NCBI RefSeq assembly: GCF_001500065.1
Contig: NZ_LQIN01000034.1
Location: forward strand, 186,001 to 250,000
Direction of reading: 5' to 3'
Length of the DNA stretch: 64,000 nt
Source: Mycobacterium sp. IS-3022
GTDB taxonomy: Bacteria > Actinomycetota > Actinomycetes > Mycobacteriales > Mycobacteriaceae
Positions 8,322 through 16,685 of the stretch are shown piece by piece. Under the pieces are notes generated by a model. The model was given only the letters and a program-made list of their open reading frames with translations. It had not been told where the DNA came from and did no database searches. Every line of letters begins with the position of its first letter. Position 1 is the first letter of the stretch. The position numbers and the translations under genes were made by a program.

Positions 8322-8947
8322 GACAGCGTCAGGCTCGCGACCACCCGGTCGCCGATCGGATGGACCCTGGTCAACACCAGCCCGGCGTTCTCGGCGACCT
8401 CGGCGGCGCAGTCGATGCCCACCGAGGCCCACTGGAACCAGGGGCCCACCGTGCGTGACGACTCCAGCCGAACCCAGCCGGTGCGGATACCGTTTGTCAG
8501 CGCCTCGAACTCGGCGATGCAGCGACCGCCACGGCGCAGCAATTCCGCCGCCCTGCGCAATACCCGCAGCGGGTCACCACCGAGGCCCACGTTGCCGTCG
8601 GCCAGTAACACGGTCTGCCACCGACCGGTCGCAGGCAGCTGCCCGAACACGTCCCGGCGCAACACCGGAGCGCCGTTCCGGCGGGCCAGGCCGACAGCGG
8701 TCGCGGACTGGTCGACACCCAGTGCGGGAACACCGCGTCGGATCAGCTCGATCACCAACCGGCCTGGGCCGCAGCCTAGGTCGATCGTCGGACCTTCACA
8801 CAGGTCGACGACGGCACGATCGAACCGGCCGTCGGCATGCGCACCGCCGATCCAGTTGTGCACGGGGAGGTTTCGCACCTCACCGTCGTCGTGGCGGATC
8901 CAACAGCGCTCACCGTCGAGGGCGCGGTCGTAGAGGTGACCGAGCAT
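8318..8947 (-). CDS. SAM-dependent class I methyltransferase
   Basis: 209 residues. The SAM-binding motif I is TIDLGCGPGRLVIEL (about residue 55) and motif II gives ALGVDQSATAVGLARRNGAP. A later block, LLADGNVGLGGDPLRVLRRAAELLRRGG, fits motifs III-IV. The start ATG shares one base with the stop of the upstream DUF2064 gene (TGATG), so it is the last gene of a GT2-DUF2064-methyltransferase operon. The substrate is unknown; context suggests a lipid-linked sugar or small molecule. Confidence 0.8.
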   Translation of the reverse strand: MLGHLYDRALDGERCWIRHDDGEVRNLPVHNWIGGAHADGRFDRAVVDLCEGPTIDLGCGPGRLVIELIRRGVPALGVDQSATAVGLARRNGAPVLRRDVFGQLPATGRWQTVLLADGNVGLGGDPLRVLRRAAELLRRGGRCIAEFEALTNGIRTGWVRLESSRTVGPWFQWASVGIDCAAEVAENAGLVLTRVHPIGDRVVASLTLS

Positions 8948-9609
8948 CAGGCCCGCACCGCCTTGGTCGCCTGAGCGAACCGACTGTACGGCAGGCACTT
9001 TCGGCGCACAACGTCGATGTCGTCGAGGGTGTCGAAGTCCTCGAGCACGTCGACCATGGCAACGTCGACCCCGTCGCCGCGCAACGCCGCGAGGGTCATC
9101 GCACCGGTGTCGGGCCGCGACATCGGCACCGTTCGCAGGCAGTCCGCCATGGACGGCCGCGAGACGCCCAGCACCCACCATCCGCCGTCCTCGGCGAAGC
9201 CGAGCACCGCGTCGGTGTCGACCAGGATCCGGCCGCAGTCGGTAAGCAGATCAGCGCTCACCTGCGGGGTGTCCATCCCGATCTGCAGGACCGGGATACC
9301 GGTGGACGCGTCGGCGTGTGCGTTCGCCAATCGTTCGGCGAAGTCGGCGCCGCGTTGGGCCAGGACGGTGAAGTCGGCTAAGCGACAGCTTATTTCGTCG
9401 CCTCGGCTCGCGCGCTCGAGGTCGCCGGTCATGGCGACGACCCGGCGCTCGACAGGCGCGGAGGCCACGGCGTCGAGGGTGTCGAGCAGCGCGGCGGCGG
9501 CGATGTCCGCGGCGGCGGTGGCACCGATCGAGGCCGCGAGGCGGGTCTTCGCCAACCCTGGCACCGGCGCCTTGGCCACGACCAGCACGGTCACCGGGAG
9601 CACGGTCAC
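8947..9609 (-). CDS. DUF2064 nucleotidyltransferase/glycosyltransferase-A-like protein (Rv0540-like)
   Basis: 220 residues with the start TVLVVAKAPVPGLAKTRLA, where the glycine/lysine/arginine loop matches the nucleotide-binding start of the CobU/GT-A-like DUF2064 family (rSAM/selenodomain-associated transferase 1). DTPQVSADLL supplies the metal-site acid and FAEDGGWWVLGV the later conserved block. Start GTG 9609 overlaps the stop of the GT2 gene by four bases (GTGA). From memory, Rv0539-Rv0540 is the same pair in M. tuberculosis. Its substrate is not known. Confidence 0.8.
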   Translation of the reverse strand: MTVLPVTVLVVAKAPVPGLAKTRLAASIGATAAADIAAAALLDTLDAVASAPVERRVVAMTGDLERASRGDEISCRLADFTVLAQRGADFAERLANAHADASTGIPVLQIGMDTPQVSADLLTDCGRILVDTDAVLGFAEDGGWWVLGVSRPSMADCLRTVPMSRPDTGAMTLAALRGDGVDVAMVDVLEDFDTLDDIDVVRRKCLPYSRFAQATKAVRA

Positions 9610-10262
9610 GAGATCACCCGCCAGAAGTCCAGGGCCGCCACCGCGCTGCCGCGAACCGATCCGCTGACCTTCGACTTGCCGCCGGTGCGCGCGCCGTAGT
9701 CGACATCGCGCTCGACGACGCGCCAGCCCGCGGCCGCGGCCCGGACGAGCAGCTCGAGCGGATACCCGGAGCGGCGATCGGTGACCCCGAGTTCGAGCAG
9801 CGCATCGCGGCGTGTGACGCGCATCGGCGCGATGTCGTGCACCGCCAGGCCGTGGCGCCGGCGCAGCCGCCAGCACACCGCCGCGGTGCCGAGCCGGGCA
9901 TGCCACGGCCACTTCACGCCCGGCACCGGCCGGCGCCGGCCGATCGCCATGTCCGCGCCGCGGTCGAGCTCCTCGACCAGTGCCGGCAGGTCACCCGGGT
10001 CCAGTGAGCCGTCGGCGTCGAGGACCGCCACGATCGGCGTCGCCGCCGCCACCACCCCGGCATGCACCGCAGCGCCGTAACCGGGGCGCTTCTCGGTGAC
10101 CACGTCGGCACCGTGCCGCAGCGCCACCTGCGCGGTTGCATCGGTGCTGTTGTTGTCGACCACCAGCGGCCGGTATCCGGCCGGCATCGCCGCGAGCACG
10201 CCGGGCAGTGATTCCGCCTCGTCGAGGCACGGCAGCACCACGGTCACCGGACAGTCGGGCAT
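9606..10262 (-). CDS. Family 2 glycosyltransferase, dolichyl-phosphate sugar synthase-like (Rv0539-like)
   Basis: 218 residues of a GT-A fold. VTVVLPCLDEAESLP starts the nucleotide-binding sheet, VVDNNSTD is the uridine-binding loop, and VLDADGSLDPGD carries the metal-binding acid triad. GGKSKVSGSVRGS near the C-terminus is typical of polyprenyl-phosphate sugar synthases. No C-terminal membrane helices. It likely transfers a sugar from a nucleotide to polyprenyl phosphate at the inner membrane face. First gene of a three-gene operon, divergent from the response regulator at 10366. Confidence 0.82.
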   Translation of the reverse strand: MPDCPVTVVLPCLDEAESLPGVLAAMPAGYRPLVVDNNSTDATAQVALRHGADVVTEKRPGYGAAVHAGVVAAATPIVAVLDADGSLDPGDLPALVEELDRGADMAIGRRRPVPGVKWPWHARLGTAAVCWRLRRRHGLAVHDIAPMRVTRRDALLELGVTDRRSGYPLELLVRAAAAGWRVVERDVDYGARTGGKSKVSGSVRGSAVAALDFWRVIS

Positions 10263-10365
10263 GGTGTCGAGGCTAACCACCAGCCCGTGACCCCAACCAG
10301 CCGATTGATGACGAATCCGTGACATCGGCGCAGGTAGTGGCCGCATCGGGCTAGTCTCGGGAAGT

Positions 10366-11067
10366 GTGACGCGCGTTTTGATCGCCGACGACGACACCGT
10401 CGTGCGCGATGTCGTGCGTCGCTATCTCGAACGCGACGGGCTCGACGTGGCGATCGCCCACGACGGGACGGAGGCGCTGCGGTTACTCGGTTCCCAGCGC
10501 ATCGACGTCGCCGTGCTCGACGTGATGATGCCCGGCCCGGACGGGCTGACACTGTGCCGCACCCTGCGTCAGCGCGGCGGCTACACGGTCCCGGTGATTC
10601 TGTTGACCGCGCTCGGCGAAGAGGACGACCGGATCGCTGGCCTGGAGGCCGGCGCCGACGACTACCTCACCAAACCGTTCAGCCCGCGCGAACTGGCGTT
10701 GCGAGTGCGCTCGGTGCTGCGGCGCGCACCCTCGCCTGCGGCAACGCTTCCGCTGAACGTCAGCGTCGGCGGTCTGACGGTGTCGACGGCGGCGCGCACG
10801 GTGACCGTCGAGGGTGCGCCGGTGTCGCTGACCAACCGCGAGTTCGACCTGCTGCTGTTCTTCCTCACCCACACCGACGTGGTGTTCAGCCGCGAAGAAC
10901 TGTTGAAGCGGGTGTGGCACTGGGATTTCGGCGATCTGTCGACGGTGACGGTGCACGTCAAACGGTTGCGTTCCAAGCTCGGTGACCACCATCGGGTGCA
11001 GACGGTCTGGGGTCGCGGCTATCTGTGGAGCGGCGAAGCGCGCTCACCGGAAGGGCAGAGCGCCTAG
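10366..11067 (+). CDS. OmpR-family response regulator
   Basis: 233 residues. The receiver domain (1-120) has the acidic pocket DDD (8-10), phospho-acceptor D52 in AVLDVMMPGPDG, T81 and K103 in LTKPF. The C-terminal winged helix (about 135-228) has SLTNREFDLLLFFLTH and VTVHVKRLRSKLG ending VWGRGYLW, typical of DNA-binding OmpR regulators. GTG start. Its stop shares a base with the kinase start (TAGTG). Divergent from the GT2 operon, which it may control along with the oxidoreductase genes (inference). Confidence 0.93.
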   Translation: MTRVLIADDDTVVRDVVRRYLERDGLDVAIAHDGTEALRLLGSQRIDVAVLDVMMPGPDGLTLCRTLRQRGGYTVPVILLTALGEEDDRIAGLEAGADDYLTKPFSPRELALRVRSVLRRAPSPAATLPLNVSVGGLTVSTAARTVTVEGAPVSLTNREFDLLLFFLTHTDVVFSREELLKRVWHWDFGDLSTVTVHVKRLRSKLGDHHRVQTVWGRGYLWSGEARSPEGQSA

Positions 11068-12089
11068 TGCCGACCGACCTGTGGGAGATCACCGGGTTGG
11101 CGTTGGCGTGCTCGGTCCCCGTGGTGCTCGCCGGCGCGCTCGTCATCCGCCTGGCCCGGTCCTGGTCGCTGGCGGTGAGCATGGTGGCGCTGGTGCTCAT
11201 CCCGGTGTTGGCGACGTTCACCGGCGTGCTCGGCGCCAGCGGCTTCATGATCACCGAAACCTTCGAGCAGACCGCGATCGTCTTGGTGATCGTCGCGGTG
11301 GTGACGATCCCCGCCGCGGTGATGCTGGCGCGGTATCAGGCCCGCCGCACCGTGTGGGAACAGGAGATCCGCGAGTCCGAACGGGCCGCCGAACACTCGC
11401 GTCGCAGGCTGGTCGCGTTCGTCAGCCACGACCTGCGCACCCCGCTGGCCGGGATACGGGCGGTCTCCGAGGCGATCGCCGACGGTGTGGTACCCGACGC
11501 CGAAGTGCGGGTGCACGCGAAAACCATTGAGCACGAGTCGGTTCGACTCTCCGAGATGGTCGACGACCTGTTCGAGATGTCGAAGATCAACGCGGGTGCC
11601 GTCCAGCCGGTGTTCGACAAGGTCGCGCTCGACGAGGTCGTCGACGATGTCCTGACCGCCCACCGGATCGCCGCCGAACGTGCAGGGGTGGCGTTGTCGG
11701 TCGACCTGCCCGCGACGCCCGTGCGGGTGCTGGGCAGCGACCGCGCCCTGGTGCGGGTGTTGTCCAACCTGGTCGCCAACGCGATCGCGCACACGCCGGC
11801 AGGAGGCCGGGTGTCGCTGGCGCTGGGATCCGACGAGAACGGCGCGTGGGCACGTGTCGACGACACCGGTGTCGGTATCGACGAGGCGGACCTGCCGCGG
11901 GTGTTCGACGTCGCGTACCGCGGCTCGAACGACCGAGTTCCACGGGCCGACTCGTCGCTGCCCAGCGGTTCGGGGTTGGGACTGGCGATCGCCGCGGGTC
12001 TGGTGCAGGCGCATCGCGGCACGCTGTCGGCGCGCAACCTGGGCACCGGCGCGCGGTTCGAGGTGCGATTGCCGCTGGCGGCCGACTAA
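11067..12089 (+). CDS. Sensor histidine kinase
   Basis: 340 residues. Two to three N-terminal helices (about 7-28, 35-58 and 68-88) with a very short outside loop mean little room for an extracellular sensor. The H-box is FVSHDLRTPLAGI with H121. The ATPase region has the N-box LSNLVANAIAHTP, the G1 box DDTGVGID and the G2 box GSGLGLAIAAGLV. It phosphorylates the regulator encoded just upstream, with which it overlaps by one base. Signal unknown; the small sensor suggests a membrane or intramembrane cue. Confidence 0.93.
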   Translation: MPTDLWEITGLALACSVPVVLAGALVIRLARSWSLAVSMVALVLIPVLATFTGVLGASGFMITETFEQTAIVLVIVAVVTIPAAVMLARYQARRTVWEQEIRESERAAEHSRRRLVAFVSHDLRTPLAGIRAVSEAIADGVVPDAEVRVHAKTIEHESVRLSEMVDDLFEMSKINAGAVQPVFDKVALDEVVDDVLTAHRIAAERAGVALSVDLPATPVRVLGSDRALVRVLSNLVANAIAHTPAGGRVSLALGSDENGAWARVDDTGVGIDEADLPRVFDVAYRGSNDRVPRADSSLPSGSGLGLAIAAGLVQAHRGTLSARNLGTGARFEVRLPLAAD

Positions 12090-12098
12090 CGCTTGTTT

Positions 12099-12114
12099 TT
12101 GAGTGATCACTCAA
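12099..12114. promoter_or_regulatory. Perfect 16-base palindrome, candidate TetR-type operator
   Basis: TTGAGTGATCACTCAA is fully self-complementary. It lies 10 bases after the kinase stop and 35 bases before the Ddn-like gene, in the only upstream space that gene has. Such T(T/G)AGTGATCACTNA palindromes are common TetR-family operators. No regulator gene is adjacent, so the cognate protein must be elsewhere. The symmetry is seen; the regulatory role is inferred. Confidence 0.55.
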
Positions 12115-12148
12115 CTAATGTCGGTGACCTCATACTCAGGAGGTTGCG

Positions 12149-12601
12149 ATGGCAACGAGAAGTGCCGGCAGGGCGGTTCGGAAGTTCAGGCTGGAACGGC
12201 AACTCGGCCGCGTCCTGATGAACCCGGTGGTCGCCGCGCTCGACCGCGTGGGCATCCGGTCGTCGCTGGTGGTCGACTTGGAGACGATCGGCCGCAGGAC
12301 CGGTGAACCCCGCCGCGTGCCGTTGGCCGGCCGCGCCGACGACGCCGGCGTCTGGGTGATCTCTCAGCACGGCCGCCGCGCCGGCTGGGCCCACAACATC
12401 GCGGCGAATCCGACGGTGCGCGTGCGCATCAACGACGAATGGCGGACCGGCACCGCGACGTTCGAGCCCGACGACGACGTCCGCGCACGAGCCCGCAGTT
12501 TCGGCGGAGCGGGCAAGCTCAGCCAGTCGGCCACCGCGCTGACGATGCGCGCGATGGAGAGCGACCCGATCTCGGTGCGGATCACCTTCGCCGACGAGTG
12601 A
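12149..12601 (+). CDS. F420-type nitroreductase (Ddn/deazaflavin-dependent family)
   Basis: 150 residues of the Ddn split-barrel family. LVVDLETIGRRTGEPRRVPL is the hallmark T-x-GRxTG block that binds the F420 phosphate side chain. WVISQHGRRAGWAHNIAANPTVRV is the next conserved strand-loop. AGGAGG stands 7 bases before the ATG. Family members reduce quinones or nitro compounds with reduced F420 at the membrane or in the cytoplasm; the substrate here is unknown. Expression is probably set by the palindrome at 12099-12114. Confidence 0.85.
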   Translation: MATRSAGRAVRKFRLERQLGRVLMNPVVAALDRVGIRSSLVVDLETIGRRTGEPRRVPLAGRADDAGVWVISQHGRRAGWAHNIAANPTVRVRINDEWRTGTATFEPDDDVRARARSFGGAGKLSQSATALTMRAMESDPISVRITFADE

Positions 12602-12650
12602 TTTCGGTGTACTTGGTTGCGCAGACCGCCTCTGACTACACCGAAATCAC
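12598..12650. repeat. 53-base palindromic repeat, copy 2 (stop codon to convergent gene)
   Basis: Near-perfect inverted repeat: the first 14 bases (GTGATTTCGGTGTA) are the exact complement of the last 14 (TACACCGAAATCAC). It includes the stop codon of the Ddn-like gene and ends 2 bases before the stop of the convergent nitronate monooxygenase, so it fills the junction exactly. It could form a strong hairpin acting as a two-way terminator. It aligns to copy 1 (5099-5151, opposite strand) at full length without gaps. Confidence 0.85.
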
Positions 12651-12652
12651 CA

Positions 12653-13780
12653 CTAGTCGGGTAGCGAGTTGCTCAGGCGTTCGGTCGCGGCGACGTAGTC
12701 CTCGATGAACTCCCGCACGACTTCTCGAGCGGGTTTGACCTTGTTCATCAGCCCGACGCCCTGTCCGACGAAATACGTCGCCAACGCCTGGGCACCCGGA
12801 TGGCCCTGCGAGGCGAGCACGTCGATCCGGCGGATGACCGGCTCGGACAGCATCGACTGCAACGGCAACGGCAACGGCCGCTGACCGCCGTCGTTCGGCA
12901 GCCACGCTTGTGTCCAGTCCGAAACAAGCTGGCGCGCAGGCTTTCCCGTCCTACCCGCCGAACGGACGGTATCGCGCGACGTCGCGGCCAGAAACTTCTG
13001 CTTGGTGTGGGGCGCGGTCTCGGCCTCTTCGGTGGTGAGCCACACCGATCCGGTCCACGCCCCGTCGGCGCCCATCGCCACCGCCGCCGCCATCTGCCTG
13101 CCCGTGACGATCCCGCCCGCAGCGAGCACCGGAACCTCGGACCCGGCAGCCGCCACAGCCTCGATGACCTCCGGCACCAACACCAAGGTTGTCACCTCGC
13201 CGCAGTGCCCGCCGGCTTCGGTGCCCTGCGCCACGATCAGGTCGACGCCGGCGTCCACCTGTTTGACGGCGTGCTCCTTGGCTCCCACCAGCGCCGCGAC
13301 CGGGATGCCGCGCTCCTTGCCCGCCTCGATCATGTAGACCGGCGGAACACCGAGCGCGTTGGCGATCAGCTTGATCGGATGGCTCATCGCCACGTCGAGC
13401 AGATCCTTGCCGGTGTTGCCGGACAGGATGGGCGGACCGGTGCGCGGCGACGCCTCCGGTTCGATGTCGTGGGCCGCCAGCAGTTCGGCGATGAAGCCGC
13501 GGTACTCGTCGGGGATGCGGGCGGCGAGGTCGCCGGTCGACAGCTTCTCCCCCTTGCCCTCGAATTTGGCGGGCACGATGATGTCCAGGCCGTACGGCTT
13601 GCCGCCGACGTGGTCGTCGATCCACGACAGTTCCTGGTCCAGCAGCTCTGGGGTGTAGGCGGTCGCGCCCAGCACGCCGAAACCGCCGGCATTGGTCACC
13701 GCGGCAACGACGTCACGACAGTGGCTGAACGCGAAGAGCGGGAAGTCGATACCGAACTGTTCACAGATGGCGGGTTTCAC
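12653..13780 (-). CDS. Nitronate monooxygenase (2-nitropropane dioxygenase family)
   Basis: 375 residues forming an FMN-binding TIM barrel. Motifs: CRDVVAAVTNAGGFGVLGA at the N-terminus, VAQGTEAGGHCGE for the phosphate/flavin loop with the usual histidine, and PVLAAGGIVTGRQMAAAVAMGADG. It oxidises alkyl nitronates such as propionate-3-nitronate to harmless products, or acts as a related FMN oxidoreductase. ATG start (MKPAICEQFGIDFPLF). It follows the alpha/beta hydrolase gene by 13 bases on the same strand. Confidence 0.88.
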   Translation of the reverse strand: MKPAICEQFGIDFPLFAFSHCRDVVAAVTNAGGFGVLGATAYTPELLDQELSWIDDHVGGKPYGLDIIVPAKFEGKGEKLSTGDLAARIPDEYRGFIAELLAAHDIEPEASPRTGPPILSGNTGKDLLDVAMSHPIKLIANALGVPPVYMIEAGKERGIPVAALVGAKEHAVKQVDAGVDLIVAQGTEAGGHCGEVTTLVLVPEVIEAVAAAGSEVPVLAAGGIVTGRQMAAAVAMGADGAWTGSVWLTTEEAETAPHTKQKFLAATSRDTVRSAGRTGKPARQLVSDWTQAWLPNDGGQRPLPLPLQSMLSEPVIRRIDVLASQGHPGAQALATYFVGQGVGLMNKVKPAREVVREFIEDYVAATERLSNSLPD

Positions 13781-13793
13781 ACCACCAGTATCA

Positions 13794-14609
13794 CTAAGTC
13801 ATACCTGTATCCGAGAGAAACCTCCGGATCTCGTCGAGCATCTGCCGGCCGACGAGCAGCTCGAGGTCGTTGTGTCCGGCGCCCGCGACCAGCACGTACC
13901 GCTTCGGTTCGTTGGCGGCGTCGTACAGCCGGCGGCTCATCGGCTCGGGCACGACGTCGTCGCGATCCCCCGCGATCACCAACAGCGGTACCCGTACCGA
14001 CGCGATGCGGTCGATCGACGGGTAGCGGTCCGTCAGCAACCAACGCACCGGCAACCACGGGTAATGCACCGCGCCGACGTCCGGCAGCGAGGTGAACGGT
14101 GAGCGCAGCATCAGCGAGCGCGGCGGCCGTTCCACGGCGAGCCCGACAGCGACTGCGGCGCCGAGGGATTCGCCGAAATAGGCGATCTCCTCGACGCCCG
14201 GCTGCGCGGCCAACCAGTTCTGCGCGGACCGCGCATCGGCGGCCAGGCCCTCCTCCGACGGGCGGCCCGCATTGCCGCCGTAGCCGCGGTAGTCGAACAG
14301 CAGCACCGAGCAGCCCATCCGGTTCAGCGCCGAGGCCAGCGGCACGCGCATCGACCGGTCGCCCGCGTTGCCGTTGAACACCAGTACGGCGGGAGCGTCG
14401 CCCTCGACCGGGAAAAACCAACCCGCCAACCGGATTTCGTCGTCGGTCTCGATCACCACGTCCTGCCCGTTGGGCAGCATGGTGGCGGCGGGCGGCAGCG
14501 GACCCGGCGACGGGAAGTAGATCAACCGTCGCTGCTGAGACCACAGGAGACCGATCAGACCCGCCGCCACGAGCGTGACGATAACGAGTATGCCGACCGT
14601 CCGGCGCAT
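13794..14609 (-). CDS. Membrane-anchored alpha/beta hydrolase (BEM46-like)
   Basis: 271 residues. One N-terminal membrane segment (about 4-23) is followed by an outward-facing hydrolase domain. The oxyanion strand gives VLVFNGNAGDRS, the nucleophile elbow is GESLG, the acid is likely D in AGDRDDVVPEP, and the histidine is in GAGHNDLEL. Probably a serine esterase/peptidase on the outer membrane face. The ATG shares one base with the stop of galE (TGATG), placing it in the mtnP-galE-hydrolase operon. Confidence 0.85.
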   Translation of the reverse strand: MRRTVGILVIVTLVAAGLIGLLWSQQRRLIYFPSPGPLPPAATMLPNGQDVVIETDDEIRLAGWFFPVEGDAPAVLVFNGNAGDRSMRVPLASALNRMGCSVLLFDYRGYGGNAGRPSEEGLAADARSAQNWLAAQPGVEEIAYFGESLGAAVAVGLAVERPPRSLMLRSPFTSLPDVGAVHYPWLPVRWLLTDRYPSIDRIASVRVPLLVIAGDRDDVVPEPMSRRLYDAANEPKRYVLVAGAGHNDLELLVGRQMLDEIRRFLSDTGMT

Positions 14610-15640
14610 CAGGCCCGCAACGGCGCGAATGCGAACTCGCGTAACCCGTCACGTGGGTCCACCGCCGCCTGGAATCCCAGCAGCCGAGCCGCTTTGGCGG
14701 GGTCCGCGACGATATGGCGGACGTCGCCGCTGCGGTACTGCCCGGTGACCACGGGCGGTGCGTCACCGCGTGTTTCGCACAGCTCGGTGGCCACCTCCAG
14801 TATCGAGATCGGCCGTCCCGAACAGATGTTGAACGCGCCGAAACCGTCCAGCCCGGAGTCCACGGCCGCCACGTTGGCCGCTGCCACGTCGTCGACGTGC
14901 ACGAAGTCACGCATCTGCCCGCCGTCTTCGAAAACCCGTGGTACATCGCCTGATTCGAGTTCCGACCGGAAGATCGCCGCCACACCGGAATACGGGGTGT
15001 CGCGCGGCATGTACGGACCGTAGACGTTGTGGTACCGCAGGGCGGTGACGGCACCGCCGACCGCCTCGGCCCAGGCCAGCGCGTACTGCTCCTGTGCCGT
15101 CTTGCTGGCCGCATAGAGGCTGCGGGGCCGCAGCGGCGCGTCCTCGCCCACCAGCCGCCACGCCACCAGCGCCCCGCACAGCGGGCACCGATGCTCGAAC
15201 ACGCCGGCGTCGAGGTCGGCGCGGGTGCGCGGGTGCGGGTCGACCGGCCCGTGTTCCGGGCAGTCGTAGCGGCCTTGGCCGTACACGACCATCGACGACG
15301 CCAGCACCAGCCGCTGACAGCCCGCGGTGAACATCTCGGCCAGCAGCACCGCGGTGCCGTAGTCGTTGTGGCTGGCGTACGCAGGCGCGTCGGCGGCGTT
15401 CACGCCCGCTCCGACCACCGCCGCCTGATGGCACACCACGTCGACGCCTTTCATCAACGGCGCCACCGCGGACGCATCGCGAATGTCGATCACCTCGCAG
15501 TCGGCGGGTGCCTCGGCGCCGGGCCCGTGGGCGGCGGGCAGCATCGCGTCGACGGCGATCACGTCGTGGCCGGCCTCGCGCAGCGCCGCGTCGACCCGGG
15601 CGCCGATGAAACCGGCCGCGCCGGTCAGCAAAACTCTCAC
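14609..15640 (-). CDS. NAD-dependent epimerase/dehydratase with a Cys-rich insert (GalE3/Rv0536-like)
   Basis: 343 residues of the extended SDR family. The Rossmann start is LLTGAAGFIGARV, the serine is in LASSMVVYG and the active-site Y176-x3-K180 is in YAASK. Between them lies an insertion (about 124-160) carrying C127, H130, C152 and C155 (CPEH and CPLCG), which should bind zinc. I recall a similar insertion in M. tuberculosis GalE3. Probably acts on a nucleotide-linked sugar; exact reaction unknown. GTG start overlaps the mtnP stop (GTGA). Confidence 0.85.
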   Translation of the reverse strand: MRVLLTGAAGFIGARVDAALREAGHDVIAVDAMLPAAHGPGAEAPADCEVIDIRDASAVAPLMKGVDVVCHQAAVVGAGVNAADAPAYASHNDYGTAVLLAEMFTAGCQRLVLASSMVVYGQGRYDCPEHGPVDPHPRTRADLDAGVFEHRCPLCGALVAWRLVGEDAPLRPRSLYAASKTAQEQYALAWAEAVGGAVTALRYHNVYGPYMPRDTPYSGVAAIFRSELESGDVPRVFEDGGQMRDFVHVDDVAAANVAAVDSGLDGFGAFNICSGRPISILEVATELCETRGDAPPVVTGQYRSGDVRHIVADPAKAARLLGFQAAVDPRDGLREFAFAPLRA

Positions 15641-16413
15641 GGGAGCTCGAACGGCAGTCGGACGCCCTCATGCGCCCGGCAATGCGTACAGGAATTGACC
15701 TCGGGTGTGCTTTCTATCGCCTCGTGCACGAGCTTCTTGAACGGCACCATGTTGCGCTCGAATTCGGCGAACACGTCGACCGCCCGCACACCGGCGCCGG
15801 CCTCGATGCCGGCGTCCAGATCGGTCACCAACGCTATTGCGGCATAACACATCTCGAGCTCACGCGCCAGCGCCGCCTCGGGATAGCCGGTCATGTTGAC
15901 CAGCGTGAAGCCCTGGTTCGCGAACCACCGGCTCTCGGCGCGGGTGGAGAACCGCGGCCCCTGCACCACCACCATGGTGCCGCCGTCGACGACACCGGGC
16001 AGGTCGGCGGCCGTCGCGCGCAAGGTCGGGCAGTACGGGTCTGCGAAAGCGACGTGGATGCCGCCCGAGTCGAAGTAGGTGTCGGCGCGGCCGCTGGTGC
16101 GGTCGACGAGTTGATCGGGCACCACCATGGCGCCCGGTCCTAGCTCAGGAGTGAGGCTGCCGACCGCGCACGGGGCGAAGATGCGTCGCACACCGAGTGC
16201 GCGCAGCGCCCACATGTTGGCCCGGTACGGCACCGTGTGCGGGGAGAACTCGTGGTTGACGCCGTGCCGCGGCAGGAACGCCACTTCGTGTTCGCCGACG
16301 GTGCCCACGGTGATCGGGGCGCTCGGCACGCCGTACGGGGTGTCGAGGTTGACGCTGCGCGCGTCGGGTCCGAAGAAGCTGTAGAAACCGCTCCCGCCGA
16401 TGACTCCGAGCAC
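15637..16413 (-). CDS. mtnP: S-methyl-5-thioadenosine phosphorylase
   Basis: 258 residues. It cleaves methylthioadenosine with phosphate to adenine and methylthioribose-1-phosphate in methionine/polyamine salvage. The start is LGVIGGSGFYSFF, PRHGVNHEFSPHTVPYRAN is the phosphate/substrate loop, QGPRFSTRAESRWFANQGFTLVNMTGYPEA carries the conserved methionine-binding region, and LVTDLDAG gives the base-binding acid. GTG start 16413 is fixed by these motifs. It heads an operon with galE and the hydrolase through 4- and 1-base overlaps. Confidence 0.94.
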   Translation of the reverse strand: MLGVIGGSGFYSFFGPDARSVNLDTPYGVPSAPITVGTVGEHEVAFLPRHGVNHEFSPHTVPYRANMWALRALGVRRIFAPCAVGSLTPELGPGAMVVPDQLVDRTSGRADTYFDSGGIHVAFADPYCPTLRATAADLPGVVDGGTMVVVQGPRFSTRAESRWFANQGFTLVNMTGYPEAALARELEMCYAAIALVTDLDAGIEAGAGVRAVDVFAEFERNMVPFKKLVHEAIESTPEVNSCTHCRAHEGVRLPFELP

Positions 16414-16416
16414 GGT

Positions 16417-16641
16417 CTACGTGGGCGGTTGATCGTCGACTTCGTCGAGCCGTTGCGACGCGAGGCGCACGGTGTCGCGGATCTCGAACGCGTCGGTGGC
16501 GAAGCCGCCGACGGCGTTGGCGACGTCCTTGACCGCGGTGGTGATGATCGAGACCACCTCACCGACGGTCGATACGCCGGAGTCGAAGATCTCCTGCACG
16601 GCGTCCTTGCGAATCTCCGCCTTGCTGAGTCGGTCCTCCAT
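16417..16641 (-). CDS. Small helical hypothetical protein upstream of mtnP
   Basis: 74 residues starting MEDRLSKAEIRKDAVQEIF with an amphipathic middle (VGEVVSIITTAVKDVANAVGGFATDAFEI) and the end RLASQRLDEVDDQPPT. I do not recognise a family. The length, the strand (same as mtnP, 3 bases away) and the divergent menA start make it a likely real gene. The regular helical pattern suggests a small coiled or membrane-peripheral protein; function unknown. Confidence 0.6.
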   Translation of the reverse strand: MEDRLSKAEIRKDAVQEIFDSGVSTVGEVVSIITTAVKDVANAVGGFATDAFEIRDTVRLASQRLDEVDDQPPT

Positions 16642-16685
16642 GCGCTCAGTCTGCCACGGTCCGGGCCCGTGGGAGACTGGCGCTC

